64,000 nt of DNA, from positions 62,001-126,000 of the forward strand of contig NZ_PVTY01000011.1 in NCBI RefSeq assembly GCF_003003175.1, written 5' to 3'. The position numbers and the translations under genes are program-made. Below the pieces are notes generated by a model. The model had not been told where the DNA came from, made no database searches, and saw nothing but the letters and a program-made list of their open reading frames with translations. The DNA comes from Nesterenkonia sandarakina. Lineage in GTDB: Bacteria; Actinomycetota; Actinomycetes; Actinomycetales; Micrococcaceae. Below, one piece after another: positions 38,001 through 45,553 of the stretch (positions are counted from its first letter, which is position 1; every line of letters starts with the position of its first letter).

Positions 38001-38069
38001 GTGGCCAATGCCATGGCGAAGCTGAAGATCCGCTCTCGCCGAGAGCTGCGCGGCCTCGTCGGCAGCTGA
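35013..38069 (+). CDS. Large ATP-binding LuxR-family transcriptional regulator (LAL-like)
   Basis: A 1018-residue regulator. The N terminus holds a STAND/AAA-type ATPase with VGRREELALI and Walker A GFTGTGKT (36-43), a long helical region with TPR-like spacing in the middle, a Gly/Ala/Ser-rich linker (about 870-930), and a C-terminal LuxR helix-turn-helix (LSKRERQVSMLVSEGRTN and VRTVEYHVANAMAKL). Such proteins sense small molecules or proteins and activate transcription. The GTG start has TAGGAG upstream, and TATAGT at 34971-34976 may be its -10. No pathway genes adjoin it, so target and signal are unknown. Confidence 0.85.
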   Translation: MHRSDPFVGRREELALIRQAAERARRGKAQFVVIEGFTGTGKTRLLHQAMASFPEWDERTILLDDSLTDHEGSAIQHLLGAGPAELEGLLATGFDAARRLQRPYLMSVKNLHLVDKFSADALWRALSIFQDGPVLTVLSTQGSARPEVQRLIRLAQASPRGSYIALQPLPLREVRELLQAHSQLPVAESVAAQVLRETDGYPGLVEQVGRWLRRVPAGGRSIDQALAATVRSADYSGMHRDVLTQMAGLHDADRRAVALLAVADTSLSRSQLETALGAAVDPAALLSTALLDWEELTGGYAVPRRSLSRAVLSGTSEEDQAQLLLAVSSVLQGEDSVRHLAEAIRRDPSVGDAGEVIGQLRCYALHAARRHDFVEAFDLAMAAVSMALDDVESLRLLGALAVQTHRISALLALEASIRAMPESTCRSGILALMLLEQSDLDGALQELESVTPQPDRGLPIYAEAVIEANARLYALGRRSRGAALAGQTSAGLAAALGSPDAQDLLGDIFTPGQLHGMDAMNHLWREISAVDPSDAHAMIDRISAALMSLRGRSGVERYEGSMYALRGALYRQVGEKGRAYQDLSAAAARDGTSSYVMYARSQLALLLFSAAYWDEAEQMADRAAGEALARGENAVSHVAYAVSAVVPAARGEVEKVRARLEVLRESHFATGPLITGTIDWVEACLAASQSDYRGVARNLLSMRNDGTAWWAMEPQAVSMLARALHVSGWAAMLPALLRSVEDDAAGLDFQRSLTAPYLRGFERWGADAPREAMESFLVTLRGYDAAKSIRPTQLPGEGGGFRIFRAMLSMDIATLTAAYPQELARYRATALELAVWAASVLQSCDADAQLERSNQLMETLRPRIQSEEVRGVGAAEAGPVGPSALWSGASGPGAARREAATADSGAGSAAPREAGSGGGSAVATSPAGSRTSEHVVGWVLKDASATPQRVLSLRAEDALSGLSKRERQVSMLVSEGRTNREVAEQLVLSVRTVEYHVANAMAKLKIRSRRELRGLVGS

Positions 38070-38182
38070 ACACCGGAGCTGAGCCCTGGAGCTGATTACC
38101 GGAGCTGAGAATCGACACCGAACACCATCGGCGTCCGGCGTGAGGATCGGTCCGGCCCGTCTGGGATTCCCCGCCCGGCGGG

Positions 38183-38836
38183 TCAGCTGGCCAGGCGGCG
38201 CAGCTCGGCGATCGCTGAGGCGGCGTCGTCGGCGGAGTAGACCGCTGATCCGGCGACGAAGGTGTCGGCGCCGGCCTCGGCGGCCCGCTGGATCGTCTCG
38301 GTGCTGATCCCGCCGTCGACCTGCAGCGCAATGCTTCCGCCCAGGTCGTCCACGGCCTGGCGGGCGCGGCGGATCTTGGGCAGGATCAGGTCCAGGAAGC
38401 TCTGCCCGCCGAACCCGGGCTCCACAGTCATCAGCAGCAGCATGTCCAGCTCGCCGAGCATGTCCAGGTACGGCTCGATCCCGGTGGCAGGCTTCAGCGC
38501 CATCGCCGAACGGCTGCCCTGAGCACGCAGCTCGCGGGCGAGCCGGATCGGGGCCTGCGCCGCCTCGGCGTGGAAGGTCACGGATTCACAGCCGAGCTCC
38601 GCGTACCGCGGCGCCCAGGTGTCGGGATCCTCGATCATCAGGTGGATGTCCATGGGCAGCTCGGTGGCCGCGCGCAGAGACTTCACCACGGGCAGCCCGA
38701 TGGTCAGGTTCGGCACGAAGTGGTTGTCCATCACATCGACGTGCACCGCGTCGGCGGAGCTGATCCGGGTCAGCTCGCTCGCGAGATTGGCGAAGTCGGC
38801 GTTGAGGATGCTGGGGTGGATGCGCGGGCTGATCAT
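38183..38836 (-). CDS. rpe: Ribulose-phosphate 3-epimerase
   Basis: A 217-residue TIM-barrel enzyme of the pentose phosphate pathway converting ribulose 5-phosphate to xylulose 5-phosphate. Conserved segments are [28 protein letters not shown] with metal ligands, [13 protein letters not shown] and [12 protein letters not shown]. It is the last gene of a minus-strand operon and overlaps rsmB by ATGA. It is convergent with the large LuxR regulator. Confidence 0.96.
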   Translation of the reverse strand: MISPRIHPSILNADFANLASELTRISSADAVHVDVMDNHFVPNLTIGLPVVKSLRAATELPMDIHLMIEDPDTWAPRYAELGCESVTFHAEAAQAPIRLARELRAQGSRSAMALKPATGIEPYLDMLGELDMLLLMTVEPGFGGQSFLDLILPKIRRARQAVDDLGGSIALQVDGGISTETIQRAAEAGADTFVAGSAVYSADDAASAIAELRRLAS

Positions 38837-40551
38837 CCGGCGATCCTACCGTCGGGGTTCTCGCCGGCGGATTCCTCAGCCGCCGCAGGGGTCGGCAGCG
38901 GGCGCTGCAGCAGCGCGAAGAACATGGCGTCGGTGCCGTGCACATGGGGCCAGAGCTGCACGCACCGGGCGGCGGTCTCCGTGGTGGCGGTCGCGGCGGT
39001 CTCGCGCAGCAGCGCCGCTCCAGCGTCCTCGGCGGCGGCGCGCATCGGTTCATGGGCGTCGAGCAGCACCAGCTCGGGGTGGCGGCGGAGCAGGTCATCG
39101 ACCTGGATCACCGTCTCGGCCATATGCGGGGAGCAGGTCACGTAGGCCAGCAGGCCTCCGGGGGCGAGCACGCCGACGGCGGTGTCGAGGAGCTCCTGCT
39201 GGAGCGCGGTGAGGCTGGAGAGGTCTCCCGGGGTGCGCCGCCAGCGGGCCTCGGGCCGGCGTCGCAGGGCGCCGAGACCGGTGCAGGGGGCGTCGACCAG
39301 GATGCGGTGGAAGCCGGACTCTGTCGAGTCCTCCGCGATGGTCCGGCCGTCGCCGGTGCGCACCGTCCAGGCGTTCGGGTCCACGGCCTCCAGGGCCTTG
39401 GTCACCAGCTTGGCTCGGTGGGCAGCGGGCTCGTTGGCCAGCACCGAGGCGCCGCGCTGGGCGGCCAGGGCGGCCAGCAGCGCGGCCTTGCCTCCGGGGC
39501 CCGCGCAGAGGTCGAGCCAGCGCTCGGCAGCGCCTGACTGACCCGCAGTGTCTGGTTGGCCGGCGGTGCCTGGTTGACCGGCAGTGCCGGAAGCTTCCGT
39601 GGTGCCTGACTGATCCGGGAGCTCGGCGGCGGCCAGGGCGCGGGTGACCCACTGCGAACCGATGTCCTGGACGCGCAGCTGGCCTTCCCGGGTGCCGGGC
39701 AGCCGGGCGACATCTCCGCCGCGGAAGATCGCAGCCCCGGTCAGCGCGGTGGACGCCACGGCGCCGGCCTCCTGCGCGCTGCGCAGCCGGTGTCCTGGCG
39801 CCGGTCCGGTCCCGGGAAGTTCGACCAGGTGGACCTCCGGGGCGGCATTGTCCGCGCGCAGCAGCGCCTCGAGCTCGGTGCCGCGGCCGTGCAGGCGCAG
39901 CGACTGGCGCATCGCGCGCACCACCCAGGCCGGATGGGCGTAGGACAGGGCGAGCGCGTCGTCGCCGCTGAGCTGGCGGTCATCGGCGAGCTTCTCGGTC
40001 CATTCGCTCAGCGTCCTGGCGCTGACCTTGCGCAGCACCGCGTTGACCAGTCCGCTGGGTCCGGCACCGATCTCGGCACGCACCAGCGCGACGGTCTCGT
40101 CCACGGCGGCGTGGGTCTCGACTCGCATGTTCAGCAGCTGATGCGCCCCGAGGCGCAGCGCGTCCAGGACCGGGGCGTCGAGTTCGCTCAGCGGGCGGTC
40201 CACGCAGGCGCTCAAGATCGCGTCGTAGGTGCCGGTGCTGCGCAGGGTGCCGTAGGTCAGTTCGGTGGCGAAGCCGGCGTCGCGCTTGTCCAGACGTTTG
40301 CGGCTGATCTCCGCGGGCAGGGTCAGGTTGGCGTAGGCGTCGTCCCGGCTGACCGCGCGCAGCACGGTGAACGCGGTGAGCCGCGCAGGATCGGCGCGGC
40401 GCTTGCGCTGGGCGGGGGCCGCGGCGCTGAAGCCGCGGGCGGCCTGGCCCTTGCCCGGCCCGGTGGCTCCCTTTCCGCCGCGGTTGCGCTCGCGACCCTT
40501 CTCATTCCGTCGGCTGGGCGGCTGTGCTGCATCTCGGCCGCTGTGGCTCAT
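38833..40551 (-). CDS. rsmB: 16S rRNA (cytosine967-C5)-methyltransferase RsmB-like
   Basis: A 572-residue NusB-domain plus NOL1/NOP2/Sun methyltransferase. A basic, disordered N terminus (about 1-50) precedes the NusB-like domain ([19 protein letters not shown]). The SAM site is [16 protein letters not shown], with catalytic cysteines in [18 protein letters not shown] and [11 protein letters not shown]. Just before the SAM loop is an insertion made of three 6-residue TAGQP-type repeats, encoded by 18-bp units. Overlaps of 4 bp with fmt and rpe show coupling. Confidence 0.92.
   Translation of the reverse strand: MSHSGRDAAQPPSRRNEKGRERNRGGKGATGPGKGQAARGFSAAAPAQRKRRADPARLTAFTVLRAVSRDDAYANLTLPAEISRKRLDKRDAGFATELTYGTLRSTGTYDAILSACVDRPLSELDAPVLDALRLGAHQLLNMRVETHAAVDETVALVRAEIGAGPSGLVNAVLRKVSARTLSEWTEKLADDRQLSGDDALALSYAHPAWVVRAMRQSLRLHGRGTELEALLRADNAAPEVHLVELPGTGPAPGHRLRSAQEAGAVASTALTGAAIFRGGDVARLPGTREGQLRVQDIGSQWVTRALAAAELPDQSGTTEASGTAGQPGTAGQPDTAGQSGAAERWLDLCAGPGGKAALLAALAAQRGASVLANEPAAHRAKLVTKALEAVDPNAWTVRTGDGRTIAEDSTESGFHRILVDAPCTGLGALRRRPEARWRRTPGDLSSLTALQQELLDTAVGVLAPGGLLAYVTCSPHMAETVIQVDDLLRRHPELVLLDAHEPMRAAAEDAGAALLRETAATATTETAARCVQLWPHVHGTDAMFFALLQRPLPTPAAAEESAGENPDGRIAG
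39535..39588 (-). repeat. 18-bp in-frame repeat inside rsmB
   Basis: Three 18-bp units (39535, 39553, 39571) encode repeats of GTAGQP-type residues immediately ahead of the SAM-binding loop. Confidence 0.85.
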
Positions 40552-41753
40552 CGGGTGCGCTCTTCCATGGGGGTCGTCGACATCGGGGAGGTCGGGAGGT
40601 TCGTGGTGGTCGGGGAGCCGGCAGCGGCCGTGGGTGAGGTTTCGGCGTGCTCAGGCAGGATCTGGTCCGGCCGCTCCTGCTCGTCGCCGCCCAGCAGCAC
40701 CTGGCCGTGGAGGCCGCGGTACCAGTCGATGGCGTTGAGCATCTGCTTGCCCGAGGGCTGGACGCTGGTGAGCACCAGGTCGACGCCGTCTCCGGCGCGG
40801 AAGCCGATCACCGGGTCGGCGCCGGGCTGTTCCGGGTCGAGCTGGCGCACCTCACCGACGAGCACCTCACCGGTCGGCGGCGCCGCGTCCGCGGGACTCG
40901 CCTGGCTCGAGGCGGGATCAGCCGGGGCCGCCTCGGGGCGGTAGAGCCGGGCGACGCCGAGCTTGATCCGGTGCTCCCCGTTCAGCGTCCAGGCGCCGGG
41001 CTCAGGGATGGTCGCGTTGATCCGGTTGACCAGTTCGGCGGCCGGACGGCGCGGGTCGATGAAGGCGTCGTCGCCGGTGAGCTTGGGCGCGTAGCCGGGC
41101 TCACCGACCTGCTCCTGCGGCACCGAGGTGCCGGCCAGCAGATCGGGCAGCAGCACCATGAGCAGCGAGGCGCCGAGGACCGTGAGCTCCTCCAGGACCG
41201 TGCCGGCCGAGGTGGCTTCAGCGATCTCGTAGTGGCAGCTGCCATGGATCGGTCCGGTGTCCATCCCGCGCTCGAGCTGGAACACGGTGGCGGCGGTCTC
41301 GGTCTGCCCGGCGAGCATGGCGTGCGGCACCGGGGCCGCGCCGCGATGCAGCGGGAGCGCGGAGTAGTGCAGGTTCACCCAGCCCCGGGCGGGAGCCTCG
41401 AGGGCGGCAGCCGGCAGCAGGGCGCCATAGGCGACGACGACGCCGAGCGTGGCCTCGACCGCGGTGAGCTCGGCGGTGACCTCGGCATCCACGGTGTCGG
41501 CCTTGATCACCGGGATCCCGGCGTCCTCGGCGACCTGCGCCACCGCGGAGGGGGTCAGCTTGCGTCGTCGTCCGACCGGGGCGTCGGGGCGGGTGAGCAC
41601 CGCGGCCACCTCGGCTCCCGAGCGCAGCAGCGTCCGCAGCGCGGTGGCGGCGATCTCCGGGGTGCCGGCGAAGATGATCCGACCCGGGCCGGGGGTGGTG
41701 CCGCGGGTCTCGGCGCGGGCGGCGGCCAGAGTGTCTTCGGTGAACTGCTGCAT
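40548..41753 (-). CDS. fmt: Methionyl-tRNA formyltransferase
   Basis: A 401-residue enzyme that formylates initiator Met-tRNA. After an extra N-terminal stretch of about 25 residues comes RIIFAGTPEIAATALRTLL, then YGALLPAAAL, the SALPLHRGAAPVPHAML catalytic region and ERGMDTGPI. The C-terminal OB-like tRNA-binding domain carries an Ala/Pro/Ser-rich insertion and a disordered tail. Family proteins usually start at the RIIFAG motif, so the N-terminal extension could be a start error, but no better start codon is visible. The gene follows def. Confidence 0.93.
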   Translation of the reverse strand: MQQFTEDTLAAARAETRGTTPGPGRIIFAGTPEIAATALRTLLRSGAEVAAVLTRPDAPVGRRRKLTPSAVAQVAEDAGIPVIKADTVDAEVTAELTAVEATLGVVVAYGALLPAAALEAPARGWVNLHYSALPLHRGAAPVPHAMLAGQTETAATVFQLERGMDTGPIHGSCHYEIAEATSAGTVLEELTVLGASLLMVLLPDLLAGTSVPQEQVGEPGYAPKLTGDDAFIDPRRPAAELVNRINATIPEPGAWTLNGEHRIKLGVARLYRPEAAPADPASSQASPADAAPPTGEVLVGEVRQLDPEQPGADPVIGFRAGDGVDLVLTSVQPSGKQMLNAIDWYRGLHGQVLLGGDEQERPDQILPEHAETSPTAAAGSPTTTNLPTSPMSTTPMEERTR

Positions 41754-41767
41754 GGTCGGGGGGCCTT

Positions 41768-42388
41768 TCAGGAGGCGAAGAAGCTGCTGTGGCTGGTCTT
41801 GCGGGAGCCGAGAGTCTGATCGATGGCCTGACCGTACTCGCGGGAGCGCAGCGCGCGGGCGGCGGCGACCTTGTCCTCACCGGTGAGTCGGTCCACGAAG
41901 AGCCGTCCGTCGAGATGGTCCACCTCATGCTGGAAGCACGCGGCCAAGAGTCCGGTGGCTTCGCGACGGACCGGGGAGCCGTCTGGATCCGAACCGGTCA
42001 GCAGCACCCGTTGCGCGCGCACCACCGGAGCGTAGATGTCCGCAACGGAGAGACAGCCCTCGCGGAGCAGGTTCTCGCCCTCGGCGGGGCCCTGCTCGGG
42101 CTCGCGCGCGGTGAAGCTGCGCTCGCCGAGCAGGCTCAGCTCCGGGTTGATCACGGCCCCGCGCTCGCCGGCGACGTCAAAGGTGAAGATTCTGCGGCTC
42201 ACCCCGATCTGCGGGGCGGCGAGTCCGATGCCGGCGACGGCGTCCATGGTCTCGAACATGTCAGCGATGAGCTCAGCGGTGCTGCGGTCCACTGCGGCAC
42301 CGGCCCCTGTGGCCGCCACGGTGGTCGCAGGAGTGCGCAGCACCGGGTCGCCGATCATGCGGATGCTCAGGACAGTCATGGGAGACAT
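41768..42388 (-). CDS. def: Peptide deformylase
   Basis: This 206-residue metalloprotease removes the formyl group from nascent proteins, the partner of Fmt encoded next. The three motifs are GIGLAAPQIG (53-62), EGCLSV with metal-binding Cys112, and HEVDH with His154, Glu155 and His158. Motif II continues as AD rather than the common PG, a small deviation. Its start lies just 4 bp after the stop of the nuclease gene, so these genes are likely cotranscribed. Confidence 0.95.
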   Translation of the reverse strand: MSPMTVLSIRMIGDPVLRTPATTVAATGAGAAVDRSTAELIADMFETMDAVAGIGLAAPQIGVSRRIFTFDVAGERGAVINPELSLLGERSFTAREPEQGPAEGENLLREGCLSVADIYAPVVRAQRVLLTGSDPDGSPVRREATGLLAACFQHEVDHLDGRLFVDRLTGEDKVAAARALRSREYGQAIDQTLGSRKTSHSSFFAS

Positions 42389-42392
42389 TCTG

Positions 42393-43271
42393 TCATTGTT
42401 CAGGCTCTGGCTCTGGCCTGGTGGGGGCGGGCAGCGGCGGCGGCGCGATCGGGCGCAGAGCGGTGCCGGCGGCCGCCGCGGATCTGCTGTGCTCCCAGAC
42501 CTGACGCAGCGCCCAGAACTTGTGCCAGTGCGATTTCAGGACCGCCGGATTCGCCTGGTTCGGCACCACCTCCGCCTCGGAGACTGCCACCGCCAGCAGG
42601 ATCGGGTCCTCGCCGTAGGGCCAGGGCTTCCACTCTCCGGACCGGGCGTCGACCAGCATCTCCTCGGCCTGCATCCCGGCCACCAGCTGCATCACCACGG
42701 AGTCGCTCAGCGGCTTGGCCCGGCCGTCCCGGCTCAGTCCCTTGGTCTTGAAGTCGATGATGCAGGTGCGCCCCCCGATATCAGCCACCAGATCCAGCGT
42801 GCCGGCGTATCCGAGCGTGTGGTTCCACACCGTCACCTCGGCAGCGAGCGGCGTCACCCCGTAGAGCTGCCACCATTCATCGAAACGGTCGGCGAAGCTG
42901 GTCTCCCGGTGTTCGGCGAGTGCCTCGCGAGCCGCACCGGCTCCATGGGTGACGCCCAGGGCCTCGAGCGCGACCTGCTCGGCATATTCATGGACCCGGT
43001 CCCCGCGAGCGGCTGCGGCGTCCCGGAACCGCTCCGCGGCCGAGGATGCCTGGCGCGCGAGCCGTTTGAGCTCTGCGGGGGAGCCGACGGCGCTGGCAAG
43101 CCGCTGGTCACCGGCGAGCTCCGCGCTGGCCATATGACCGGCCCAGCCGGTCAGGTCCTTGTGCTCCTGCGAGATCACGGTGGTGATCGAGGGCACCTCA
43201 GGCCTGCCGCCGAGGGAACGGGAGTACATGCGGCCGTGGTCTGTGGCGTGCGCGAGGCTTGGCTGTGTCAT
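42393..43271 (-). CDS. PD-(D/E)XK family nuclease-like protein
   Basis: A 292-residue protein with a C-terminal PD-(D/E)XK nuclease core: an aspartate in GTLDLVADIGG followed by CIIDFKTKG (the D-x-K pair) and a QL-type helix (VVMQLVAGMQAEEM), as in RecB/Cas4-like nucleases. The N-terminal half is helical. The ATG at 43271 was chosen because GGAGG lies just upstream; the longer frame begins in the intergenic region. It is first in the def-fmt-rsmB-rpe operon. The substrate is unknown; DNA end processing is an inference from the family. Confidence 0.75.
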   Translation of the reverse strand: MTQPSLAHATDHGRMYSRSLGGRPEVPSITTVISQEHKDLTGWAGHMASAELAGDQRLASAVGSPAELKRLARQASSAAERFRDAAAARGDRVHEYAEQVALEALGVTHGAGAAREALAEHRETSFADRFDEWWQLYGVTPLAAEVTVWNHTLGYAGTLDLVADIGGRTCIIDFKTKGLSRDGRAKPLSDSVVMQLVAGMQAEEMLVDARSGEWKPWPYGEDPILLAVAVSEAEVVPNQANPAVLKSHWHKFWALRQVWEHSRSAAAAGTALRPIAPPPLPAPTRPEPEPEQ

Positions 43272-43404
43272 CGCCTCCAGTCTGCCACCTGCCTCGGACA
43301 CGGCCGCAGGTCCGCCACGAAACGCGCCCGTCGGCACTCGAGGCCCTTCCTGTGGACCGCTGACCCGGCCGCCGGCCCCGCAGGACGGGGGATCGGCGAC
43401 CCGA

Positions 43405-43452
43405 TTGGACGAGCGGCGGAGACCTGCGCTATCGTTTCAAGTCGTTGAAACG
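43405..43452 (+). promoter_or_regulatory. Possible tRNA-array promoter with palindrome at the start site
   Basis: TTGGAC (43405-43410) and TATCGT (43430-43435) resemble -35 and -10 elements, though the 19-bp spacer is long. The perfect palindrome CGTTTCAA-GTCG-TTGAAACG (43433-43452) overlaps the expected start point, 28 bp before the first tRNA. Confidence 0.35.
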
Positions 43453-43480
43453 CCGCGAAAAACTGCGGCTGGACAGCACT

Positions 43481-43554
43481 GCGGATGTAGCTCAGCTGGC
43501 TAGAGCATCACCTTGCCATGGTGAGGGTCGCGAGTTCGAATCTCGTCATCCGCT
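43481..43554 (+). tRNA. tRNA-Gly (anticodon GCC), copy 1
   Basis: The acceptor stem GCGGATG (43481-43487) pairs with CATCCGC (43547-43553), followed by discriminator T. The anticodon loop reads TTGCCAT, giving GCC. The T arm GCGAGTTCGAATCTCGT is normal. CCA is not encoded. Confidence 0.97.
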
Positions 43555-43675
43555 CGCAGGAAAAAGCACGTGAGTATGAGAGGATTCATTGCGGATCCTC
43601 TTCGAAGTGTCAGGGCCTGACCAGGCCTTACCACTGAACGTCGACCGAAGACTCGTCAGGTCGGAAGTTGACTGC

Positions 43676-43746
43676 GGTGGGGTGGCCGAGTGGCGAGGCA
43701 GCGGCCTGCAAAGCCGTTAACGCGGGTTCGATTCCCGTCCCCACCT
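43676..43746 (+). tRNA. tRNA-Cys (anticodon GCA)
   Basis: The acceptor stem GGTGGGG (43676-43682) pairs with CCCCACC (43739-43745), with discriminator T. The anticodon loop CTGCAAA gives GCA. The 71-nt length is typical of tRNA-Cys. CCA is not encoded. Confidence 0.97.
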
Positions 43747-43855
43747 CGCAGGTGCGTCCGGTTCGCCGGGCGAAATGACATAGGGTTGAGAACGAGCACA
43801 ACAGAACAAGCAGCACAGAGCAACACGCCACGGTGGTTGGAGACACCACACACTG

Positions 43856-43927
43856 GCGCGATTAGCGCAGCGGTAGCGCGCTTCCCTGACACGGAAGAGG
43901 TCACTGGTTCGATCCCAGTATCGCGCA
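43856..43927 (+). tRNA. tRNA-Val (anticodon GAC)
   Basis: The acceptor stem GCGCGAT (43856-43862) pairs with ATCGCGC (43920-43926), with discriminator A. The anticodon loop CTGACAC gives GAC, and the T loop GGTTCGATC is normal. Confidence 0.97.
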
Positions 43928-43981
43928 CTGAGTGCAGGAAATGCGGCCATCCTTTGGGACGGCACGGCATCCTGAACTCAT

Positions 43982-44055
43982 GCGGATGTAGCTCAGCTGG
44001 CTAGAGCACCACCTTGCCATGGTGGGGGTCGCGAGTTCGAATCTCGTCATCCGCT
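43982..44055 (+). tRNA. tRNA-Gly (anticodon GCC), copy 2
   Basis: Identical to the first tRNA-Gly except for a compensatory pair at the top of the anticodon stem (T-A in copy 1, C-G here). The acceptor stem is 43982-43988 with 44048-44054 and the anticodon is GCC. Confidence 0.97.
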
Positions 44056-44083
44056 CAGATGGGCCGCCCGGCAGGCGGCAGAT

Positions 44084-44121
44084 GAAGAGGGCTCGAGACC
44101 ACCAGGTCTCGGGCCCTCTTC
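44084..44121 (+). terminator. Terminator after the tRNA array
   Basis: A 17-bp stem with a single wobble pair (44084-44100 with 44105-44121) and a 4-nt loop lies 28 bp after the last tRNA. The T tract is missing, but the stem is long and compact. Confidence 0.75.
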
Positions 44122-44226
44122 GCGTCTCATGCCCCGTGACGTCGTCTCACGTGAAGCAACGTTTCACCCTCAGCGCGATCGAGCCCACCCACACCGCGCA
44201 TGTGGCACACTTGGTGCTACACATTT

Positions 44227-44363
44227 CGTGCTCCGGGATCGGCGAAAGTCCGAACCGGCGGTCATAGTCCGCGACCCGAGTTCCGCCCAGTCCGCTGGGC
44301 AGGTCTCGGTTGAATCGGTGAAATTCCGATACCGACAGTCACAGTCTGGATGGGAGAAGCACG
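44227..44363 (+). promoter_or_regulatory. FMN riboswitch (RFN element)
   Basis: The conserved RFN segments appear in order: GAAAGTCCGAACCGGCGGT, AGTCCGCGA, the GGTGAAATTCCGATACCGAC segment, and CAGTCTGGATGGGAGAAG. Closing helix P1 pairs CGTGCT (44227-44232) with AGCACG (44358-44363). FMN binding should shut off ribD and the downstream genes. After it, 113 nt precede the ribD start, including a small hairpin (CCGACG 44416-44421 with CGTCGG 44431-44436) and the GGAAGGA ribosome binding site, so control could act on translation. Confidence 0.95.
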
Positions 44364-44476
44364 AGAGCCTCTGTGGCCGTCTTCGCGAACCCGCGGGCCG
44401 ACCGCCTGGGCTCGACCGACGTCACCGCGGCGTCGGCCTCCCCGGAGTGCGTCGACACGCTGGGAAGGACGATGCG

Positions 44477-45553
44477 GTGCCAGACGAAGCGGTCATGCGC
44501 CAGGCCCTCGACGCCGCCATCCGCGGCGTCCGCGGAGCGAATCCGCTGGTCGGCGCGATCCTGGTCTCTGCCGCAGGGGAGGTGCTGAGCACCGGCCACC
44601 ACCGCGGAGCCGGGACCTTCCATGCCGAGCGTGACGCGCTGGAATCCTTCGCCCGCGAGCATCCCGCCGGAGCGGACCTCGGCTCCGCCACCCTGTACTC
44701 CACTCTTGAGCCCTGCCGCCACCAGGGCCGCCAGCCCGCCTGCACCCGGCTGATCATCGACGCCGGTGTGGGACGTGTGGTCCACGGCGCGTCGGACCCC
44801 TCGAGCAACGGCGGGGGGGCCGACGTGCTGCGGCGCGCCGGCGTCGACGTCGTCTCCGGGGTGCTGGCCCAGCAGTGTGAGGCGCTGAACCACCGCTGGG
44901 TCGCCGCCGCGGTGCAGGCGCGCCCCTTCGTCACCGCTCATCTCGCGCAGACTCTGGACGGGCGGATCGCCGCCCCCGACGGCACCAGCCAGTGGATCAC
45001 CTCCAAGGCGTCCCGCGACCACACCCACATGGTGCGCAGCCGGACAGACGCGATCCTGGTCGGCACCAACACCGTGGCCGTGGATGACCCCCGGCTCACC
45101 GCGCGCACCCCGACCGGCGAGCTCACCCTGCGCCAGCCGCTGCGCGTGGTCATGGGGATGACGCCCGTGCGGCCTGCGCAGAAGCTGACCCAGGGACTGC
45201 CCGAAGGTGACGGCTGGCTCCACCTGCGCACCCGTGACCCGCTGGCCGCGCTGCAGGAGCTGGCGCAGACCACCCATGGCGGCTACCCGATCAAACACGT
45301 CCTGGTCGAGGGCGGTCAGAGCGTGCTCTCGGCCTTCTTCGCCGCCGATCTCGTCGACGAGGTCTTCGCCTACCATGCGCCGCTGCTGCTCGGAGCTGGT
45401 CGAAGCAGCGTCGGCGACATCGGTGTGAGAACCCTGAGTGAGGCGCCCCGCTTTGCTCTTGACCCCGCTGACAGCGGGCCGGTGCAGATCATGGACCCCG
45501 ATGTCTGTGTGCACCTGCAGCCGAAAGGAGACACATGTTCACCGGAATCGTGA
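44477..45553 (+). CDS. ribD: Bifunctional diaminohydroxyphosphoribosylaminopyrimidine deaminase / uracil reductase RibD
   Basis: A 358-residue two-domain enzyme of riboflavin synthesis. The N-terminal zinc deaminase has His49 and Glu51 in HAERDAL, and Cys80 and Cys89 in PCRHQGRQPAC. The C-terminal dihydrofolate-reductase-like domain includes VTAHLAQTLDGRIA, SQWITSKASRD, AILVGTNTVAVDDP and LVEGGQSVLSAF. The GTG at 44477 was chosen for its GGAAGGA site 7 nt upstream; the longer frame runs through the riboswitch and is not coding. It overlaps the next gene by 19 bp. Confidence 0.93.
   Translation: MPDEAVMRQALDAAIRGVRGANPLVGAILVSAAGEVLSTGHHRGAGTFHAERDALESFAREHPAGADLGSATLYSTLEPCRHQGRQPACTRLIIDAGVGRVVHGASDPSSNGGGADVLRRAGVDVVSGVLAQQCEALNHRWVAAAVQARPFVTAHLAQTLDGRIAAPDGTSQWITSKASRDHTHMVRSRTDAILVGTNTVAVDDPRLTARTPTGELTLRQPLRVVMGMTPVRPAQKLTQGLPEGDGWLHLRTRDPLAALQELAQTTHGGYPIKHVLVEGGQSVLSAFFAADLVDEVFAYHAPLLLGAGRSSVGDIGVRTLSEAPRFALDPADSGPVQIMDPDVCVHLQPKGDTCSPES

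Noticed and set aside
38170-38182. Short G+C hairpin beyond the rpe stop
   Set aside because: A 5-bp stem with a 3-nt loop and no T tract is too weak to call a terminator in DNA this rich in G+C.
43579-43601. Small hairpin between the first tRNA-Gly and tRNA-Cys
   Set aside because: AGAGGAT and ATCCTCT pair, but there is no T tract and the tRNAs appear cotranscribed. A processing role is possible but unsupported.
43481-44055. Possible integration site at the tRNA array
   Set aside because: All four tRNAs are complete and there is no integrase, direct-repeat att site or change in gene content beside them.
44129-44476. Upstream extension of the ribD frame through the riboswitch
   Set aside because: The extension translates the FMN riboswitch and lacks deaminase homology. 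The GTG at 44477 with a GGAAGGA site fits the family start.
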